Source of the DNA: Clostridiales bacterium
Lineage (GTDB): Bacteria; Bacillota; Clostridia; Lachnospirales; Lachnospiraceae
DNA: 10,380 nucleotides
Assembly: GCA_019420425.1 (NCBI GenBank)
Contig: JAHZHG010000065.1
Coordinates: 1-10,380 of the forward strand
Direction: 5' to 3'
Shown: positions 6,689 to 10,380 of the stretch, in pieces
Layout: each line of letters opens with the position of its first letter
How positions within the stretch are numbered: the first letter of the stretch is position 1
Notes under the pieces: model-generated
Database searches by the model: none
The model's input: only the letters and a program-made list of their open reading frames with translations
Told to the model about the DNA's origin: nothing
Translations under genes and position numbers: made by a program

Positions 6689-7855
6689 GTGAGTGAAGTA
6701 AAGATTTCCGACGCCATTTTGTATGTAGGAGTGGATGACAAGACGATCGATTTATTTGAGAGTCAGTACGTAGTGCCCAACGGCGTATCCTACAATTCCT
6801 ATGTAATTCTGGACGAAAAGACAGTCGTAATGGACACCGTTGACCCGAGAGCAACGGACGAGTGGTTTGCCAATCTGGAGAAAGCCCTCGGCGGCAGAAA
6901 AGCAGACTATCTGGTGGTATCCCACCTGGAGCCGGATCATGCCGGAAACATCCAGCGCTTTGTAGAAAAATATCCTGAGGCAAAGCTGGTCAGCACAGCA
7001 AAATCCTTTTCCATGATGCCCCAGTTTTTCACTTTTGATCTGACCGACAGAAAAATTGTCGTGGGAGAGGGCGACACCTTAAGGCTCGGCGCGCACACCC
7101 TGCAGTTCTTTATGGCCCCGATGGTACACTGGCCGGAGGTAATGGTAACCTACGAGCAGTCAGAAAAAATCCTGTTTTCCGCAGACGGCTTTGGCAAGTT
7201 CGGCGCCCTGGACGCGGATGAGCCGTGGGCCGACGAAGCGAGAAGATACTTTATTAATATAGTAGGAAAGTACGGCGCGCAGGTACAGGCCCTGCTGAAA
7301 AAAGCAGCTACCCTGGATATCCAGACGATCTGCCCCCTGCACGGCCCCGTGCTCAGGGAGGATCTGGGCTACTACATTGGCAAATATCTGACCTGGAGCA
7401 GCTATGAGCCGGAGGAGGAAGGCGTGGTTGTTGCCTGCGCGTCCATCCATGGCAACACGGCAAAGGCGGCGAAAAAGCTGGTTGAGATTCTGGAAGCCAA
7501 AGGCGCAGAGAACGTACGCTTTTTCGATCTCTCCAGAGACGACATGGCAGAAGCGGTAGCCAGCGCTTACCGCTACGACAAGCTGGTCGTTGCCTGCCCG
7601 ACATATGACGGAAACCTGTTCCCCTGCATGGAAGATTATCTGTACCATCTGAAGATCAAAAACTTCCAGAAGCGCAAAACGGCCATCATCGAAAACGGCT
7701 CCTGGGCGCCCATGTCCGGCAAGCTGATGAAGGCAGCCTTCGAAGGCATGAAGAACATCGATCTGGTAGAGCCGGTGGTCACCATCCGCTCCACAATGAA
7801 CGCAGATACCGTCAGGGCAATGGAAGCGCTTGCAGATCAGCTGCTTGCAAAATAG
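6689..7855 (+). CDS. fprA: FprA family A-type flavoprotein (flavodiiron protein)
   Basis: Flavodiiron proteins reduce O2 to water or NO to N2O in the cytoplasm and protect anaerobes. The 388-residue product has the two-module core. A metallo-beta-lactamase-like domain (about 1-240) carries a full diiron ligand set: H79, E81, D83 and H84 (HLEPDHAG), H147, D166 and H218. A flavodoxin domain follows (about 245-388) with the FMN phosphate loop SIHGNT (252-257) and an aromatic-flanked CPTYDGN segment. There is no fused rubredoxin or flavin reductase domain, so electrons must come from a separate partner not in this window. The start is GTG at 6689, seven bases after a strong AGGAGG (6676-6681). 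Whether O2 or NO is the main substrate cannot be told from sequence alone. Confidence 0.95.
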   Translation: MSEVKISDAILYVGVDDKTIDLFESQYVVPNGVSYNSYVILDEKTVVMDTVDPRATDEWFANLEKALGGRKADYLVVSHLEPDHAGNIQRFVEKYPEAKLVSTAKSFSMMPQFFTFDLTDRKIVVGEGDTLRLGAHTLQFFMAPMVHWPEVMVTYEQSEKILFSADGFGKFGALDADEPWADEARRYFINIVGKYGAQVQALLKKAATLDIQTICPLHGPVLREDLGYYIGKYLTWSSYEPEEEGVVVACASIHGNTAKAAKKLVEILEAKGAENVRFFDLSRDDMAEAVASAYRYDKLVVACPTYDGNLFPCMEDYLYHLKIKNFQKRKTAIIENGSWAPMSGKLMKAAFEGMKNIDLVEPVVTIRSTMNADTVRAMEALADQLLAK

Positions 7856-7864
7856 GGAATGGCG

Positions 7865-7893
7865 TTGACTTTTGTCCCGGAGATGTTTATACT
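7865..7893 (+). promoter_or_regulatory. Promoter of the BMP-type ABC importer operon
   Basis: TTGACT (7865-7870) and TATACT (7888-7893), each five of six matches to consensus, are 17 bases apart. The transcript would begin near 7900 and carry a leader of about 72 bases. It sits ten bases after the flavodiiron stop codon. Confidence 0.82.
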
Positions 7894-7918
7894 GAAAGTG
7901 TTGCTTTTACCTTATGTG

Positions 7919-7937
7919 CGCCGCACACGGTGCGGCG
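7919..7937 (+). other. GC-rich hairpin in the importer operon leader
   Basis: CGCCGCAC (7919-7926) and GTGCGGCG (7930-7937) form a perfect eight-base-pair stem with a three-base loop. It lies near the 5' end of the predicted mRNA, 20 bases before the ribosome binding site GGAGGAG (7958-7964), and has no T run, so it is not a terminator. It may stabilise the mRNA or bind a regulator; neither is shown. Confidence 0.6.
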
Positions 7938-7971
7938 GAGAGGCTCACAAAGAATACGGAGGAGAGAGAAC

Positions 7972-9156
7972 ATGAAGAAAACAGTTGCAGGAGTGCTGGC
8001 CGGCGTTATGGTACTGTCCATGACCGCATACGGAGCGGAATTGCCAAAGACGACTTCCGGAGAAGGCGTAGCCAAGGAAGACCTGAAGGGTGGGTTCATC
8101 TATGTTGGCGATGAAAATGAAGGCTATACCGCAGCCCACTACGAAGGCGCCATGAAAATGAAGGAAAACCTGGGGCTTTCCGATGATCAGATCATCATCA
8201 AATGGACGATTCCCGAGGATGAGACATGCTATGACGCTGCTGTAGACCTGGCTGACCAGGGCTGCAATATTGTATTTGCAAACAGCTTCGGCCATGAGTC
8301 CTACATGCTGCAGGCAGCAGCAGAGTTCCCGGACGTAGAGTTCTGCCACGCTACCGGTTTCCAGGCAGCGAGCAGCGGACTGCCGAACATGCACAACTAC
8401 TTTACTTCTGTTTATGAATCCCGTTACGTTTCCGGTGTAGTAGCCGGAATGAAGTTAAATCAGATGATCGAGGAGGGTACGATCACCGAGGATACCGCAA
8501 AGATGGGCTATGTAGGCGCCTATCCCTACGCTGAGGTAATCAGCGGATACACCGCCTTCTTCCTGGGTGCAAGATCCGTATGCCCGTCAGTCACAATGGA
8601 GGTTACCTATACCAACAGCTGGGCCAGCTTCGATCTGGAAAAAGAGGCAGCCGAGGCGCTGATCGCCGATGACTGTGTACTGATTAGCCAGCATGCAGAC
8701 ACCTCAGGAGCCCCCACCGCCTGCCAGGCAGCAGGAGTTCCCGTTGTGGGCTACAACGTTTCCATGATTGAGACCGCTCCGGACTGGGCGCTGACCTCCG
8801 CATCCATCGACTGGGCTCCGTATGTAACCTATGCAGTACAGTGCGTACTGGACGGCGAGGCCATCCCGACCGACTGGTGCCAGGGCTATGCAGAAGGCGC
8901 AGACAAGATCACTGAGTTAAACGAGAAGGCTGTTGCTCCCGGAACCGCAGAAAAGGTAGCAGAGGTTGAGGCTGCGCTCATCGACGGCTCCCTGCACGTA
9001 TTTGATACCTCCACCTTCACGGTAAACGGAGAAACCGTGGATTCCTGGACAGACGATTACGGCACCGAATACATCAGCGACGGATACTTCCACGAGTCTG
9101 AGTTTGCATCCGCTCCTTCATTCGCGATCGAGATCGACGGAATTACGATGAAATAA
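7972..9156 (+). CDS. BMP family ABC transporter substrate-binding protein
   Basis: The protein should capture a solute outside the membrane and deliver it to the importer encoded next to it. The 394-residue product has an N-terminal signal (KK followed by a hydrophobic core at about 5-17) and then a BMP/Med-type periplasmic-binding fold. Family segments include FIYVGDENEGYTAAHYEG, FANSFGHESYM, FPDVEFCHATGF, YESRYVSGVVAG, KMGYVGAYPYAEVISGYTAF and LISQHADTSGA. BMP proteins of known ligand mostly bind nucleosides or purine bases, so that is the inferred substrate. The signal ends LSMTAYGAE, without the lipobox cysteine usual in Gram-positive binding proteins; position 20 is Tyr (TAC at 8029-8031). 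Signal peptidase I could cleave after AYG. The ATG at 7972 is chosen because GGAGGAG (7958-7964) lies seven bases upstream and it starts a proper signal peptide; the frame is open further upstream but reads into the leader hairpin. Confidence 0.92.
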   Translation: MKKTVAGVLAGVMVLSMTAYGAELPKTTSGEGVAKEDLKGGFIYVGDENEGYTAAHYEGAMKMKENLGLSDDQIIIKWTIPEDETCYDAAVDLADQGCNIVFANSFGHESYMLQAAAEFPDVEFCHATGFQAASSGLPNMHNYFTSVYESRYVSGVVAGMKLNQMIEEGTITEDTAKMGYVGAYPYAEVISGYTAFFLGARSVCPSVTMEVTYTNSWASFDLEKEAAEALIADDCVLISQHADTSGAPTACQAAGVPVVGYNVSMIETAPDWALTSASIDWAPYVTYAVQCVLDGEAIPTDWCQGYAEGADKITELNEKAVAPGTAEKVAEVEAALIDGSLHVFDTSTFTVNGETVDSWTDDYGTEYISDGYFHESEFASAPSFAIEIDGITMK

Positions 9157-9173
9157 TTACTGGACTATACCGG

Positions 9174-9202
9174 GGAGTGTTTGGAAACAAACACTCCTTT
9201 TT
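9174..9202 (+). terminator. Intrinsic terminator/attenuator between binding protein and ATPase
   Basis: A perfect ten-base-pair stem, GGAGTGTTTG (9174-9183) with CAAACACTCC (9188-9197), is closed by a GAAA loop and followed by five T residues. The T run is short, so it may terminate only part of the transcripts, giving more binding protein than membrane components. It could also protect the upstream mRNA from 3' exonucleases. Confidence 0.88.
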
Positions 9203-9233
9203 CGGGACAGAGGATAGCACGGAGGCAAATACA

Positions 9234-10380
9234 GTGGAGCAGACAAATGCGATAGAACTGAAAAACATAACCAAGACCTTCGGCGCCGTGGCGGCCAATG
9301 ACCGGGTGAGCCTGACGCTGAGAAAAGGAGAAATACTTTCTGTCCTGGGCGAGAACGGAAGCGGAAAAACGACGCTGATGAATATGCTTTCCGGTATCTA
9401 TTTTCCGGAGGAGGGACAGATTTTTGTAAACGGCAGAGAAGTGATGATCCGTTCACCGAAGGACGCCTTTGACCTGGGGATCGGGATGATCCATCAGCAT
9501 TTCAAGCTGGTGGATGTGCTGACTGCGGCAGAAAATATCATCCTGGGCCTTCCCGGCGGCAACAAGCTGAACCTGGCCCAGGTGACAGGGGAGATCCAGC
9601 AGCTGACCGACAGGTACGGCTTTGAGCTGGACTGTTCAAAAAAGATATATGAAATGTCCGTATCCGAAAAGCAGACAGTGGAGATCGTAAAAATGCTCTA
9701 CCGCGGCCTGGATATTCTGATTCTGGACGAGCCCACCGCCGTACTTACGCCTCAGGAGACGGAAAAGCTGTTTGCCGTCCTGCGGAATATGCGCGGCGAT
9801 GGCCGCTCGATCATCATCATTACCCACAAACTGCATGAGGTGCTGGAAATCTCCGACCGCGTAGCCGTCCTGCGAAAGGGAAGAAATATCGGTGTGGTGG
9901 AGACAAAGGATGCGACGGAAAGCTCCCTGACCGAAATGATGGTGGGCGAAAAGGTAAGTCTGAACATCGACCGGCCGGAGCCGGTGGATCCGCAGCTGCG
10001 CCTGGAGCTGAAAAAGGTCAGCTGCCTGAACAAAGAGGGCCGCAACGCCCTTACCGATATCAGCTTTGAAGCCTACGGCGGGGGGATTCTGGGGATTGCC
10101 GGGATTTCCGGAAGCGGACAGAAGGAACTGCTGGAGGCGATTGCCGGATTGCAGCAGATTTCCCAGGGGGAGATCACCGGCTACGCCCACAATCAGGAAA
10201 AGGTGGAGATTTCCCGGCTTTCCATGGACGAGGTGGATAAAAAAGGACTGCGCATCTCCTTTGTTCCCGAGGACAGGCTGGGCATGGGCCTGGTAGCCCC
10301 CATGGACATGACGGACAATATGATGATCCGCAGCTACCGTTCGGGCCACTTCTTTGCTGACCGCAGACGTCCGAAAACAC
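9234..10380 (+). CDS. Tandem ABC ATPase of a nucleoside/sugar-type importer, 3' partial
   Basis: This energises uptake with the preceding binding protein and presumed downstream permeases (compare the YufNOPQ/NupABC and RbsA types). The start is GTG at 9234, eight bases after GGAGG (9221-9225); 382 codons are visible before the window ends. Domain 1 has Walker A GENGSGKT (39-46), Q-loop Q88, signature region MSVSEKQ (141-147), Walker B LILDEP (162-167) and H-loop H198. Domain 2 starts near residue 255 with a degenerate Walker A, GISGSGQKE, and continues to FVPEDRLGMGLV, both typical of the second half of this ATPase family. Its signature and Walker B lie beyond the window. Serine 144 stands where the signature usually has glycine. 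There is no promoter visible after the 9174-9202 hairpin, so expression should depend on read-through from the binding protein gene. Confidence 0.95.
   Translation, partial: MEQTNAIELKNITKTFGAVAANDRVSLTLRKGEILSVLGENGSGKTTLMNMLSGIYFPEEGQIFVNGREVMIRSPKDAFDLGIGMIHQHFKLVDVLTAAENIILGLPGGNKLNLAQVTGEIQQLTDRYGFELDCSKKIYEMSVSEKQTVEIVKMLYRGLDILILDEPTAVLTPQETEKLFAVLRNMRGDGRSIIIITHKLHEVLEISDRVAVLRKGRNIGVVETKDATESSLTEMMVGEKVSLNIDRPEPVDPQLRLELKKVSCLNKEGRNALTDISFEAYGGGILGIAGISGSGQKELLEAIAGLQQISQGEITGYAHNQEKVEISRLSMDEVDKKGLRISFVPEDRLGMGLVAPMDMTDNMMIRSYRSGHFFADRRRPKT

Noticed and set aside
7856..7971. Purine riboswitch before the importer operon
   Set aside because: The leader is only about 72 bases and shows one GC hairpin, without the three-helix junction and conserved bases of that riboswitch class.
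7914..8114. A small + strand frame starting in the importer leader
   Set aside because: It has no ribosome binding site, overlaps the binding-protein start in another frame, and its codons are those of the hairpin and signal peptide region.

Overview
The window most resembles a chromosomal segment from an anaerobic, gut-type Firmicute, probably of the Lachnospiraceae/Clostridia. Grounds for this: a T-box leader in front of thrS, sigma-A-like promoters with TATAAT-type -10 boxes, strong AGGAGG-like ribosome binding sites, a stand-alone flavodiiron protein, a BMP-type uptake system, and moderately GC-rich DNA with all genes on the + strand. The genus is not claimed.

Layout. Bases 2-2503 hold the 3' part of a Tet(M)-like translational GTPase fused to a C-terminal NYN (YacP/Rae1-like) nuclease domain. 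A MATE efflux protein (2525-3907) follows after 21 bases, probably in the same transcript. Between 3908 and 4248 lies a consensus promoter and a complete T-box riboswitch with Thr specifier ACC, a 7-base bulged antiterminator and a competing terminator. It controls thrS (4249-6000), whose product lacks nearly all of the N-terminal TGS domain. greA (6070-6576) and an FprA-type flavodiiron protein (6689-7855) follow, each with its own promoter. From 7865 a new unit begins: a strong promoter, a leader hairpin, a BMP-family substrate-binding protein (7972-9156), a strong hairpin terminator or attenuator (9174-9202), and a tandem-domain ABC ATPase (9234 to the window end, incomplete) of the nucleoside/sugar importer type. 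The permeases are expected downstream.

How the genes work together. Three neighbours concern gene expression: the GTPase-NYN fusion (ribosome), ThrRS (aminoacylation, controlled by uncharged tRNA-Thr) and GreA (transcript cleavage factor). The flavodiiron protein is an O2 or NO scavenger. The last two genes form a solute importer, probably for purines or nucleosides.

Most unusual items: (1) the Tet(M)-like GTPase/NYN fusion, whose domain IV tip lacks the Tet(M) drug-displacing motif, so it may be a ribosome-directed nuclease rather than a resistance protein; (2) a ThrRS that keeps only a stub of TGS; (3) a substrate-binding protein with Tyr where a lipobox Cys would be expected; (4) a Ser for Gly change in the first ABC signature. 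No CRISPR array, insertion sequence, tRNA or rRNA gene was seen.
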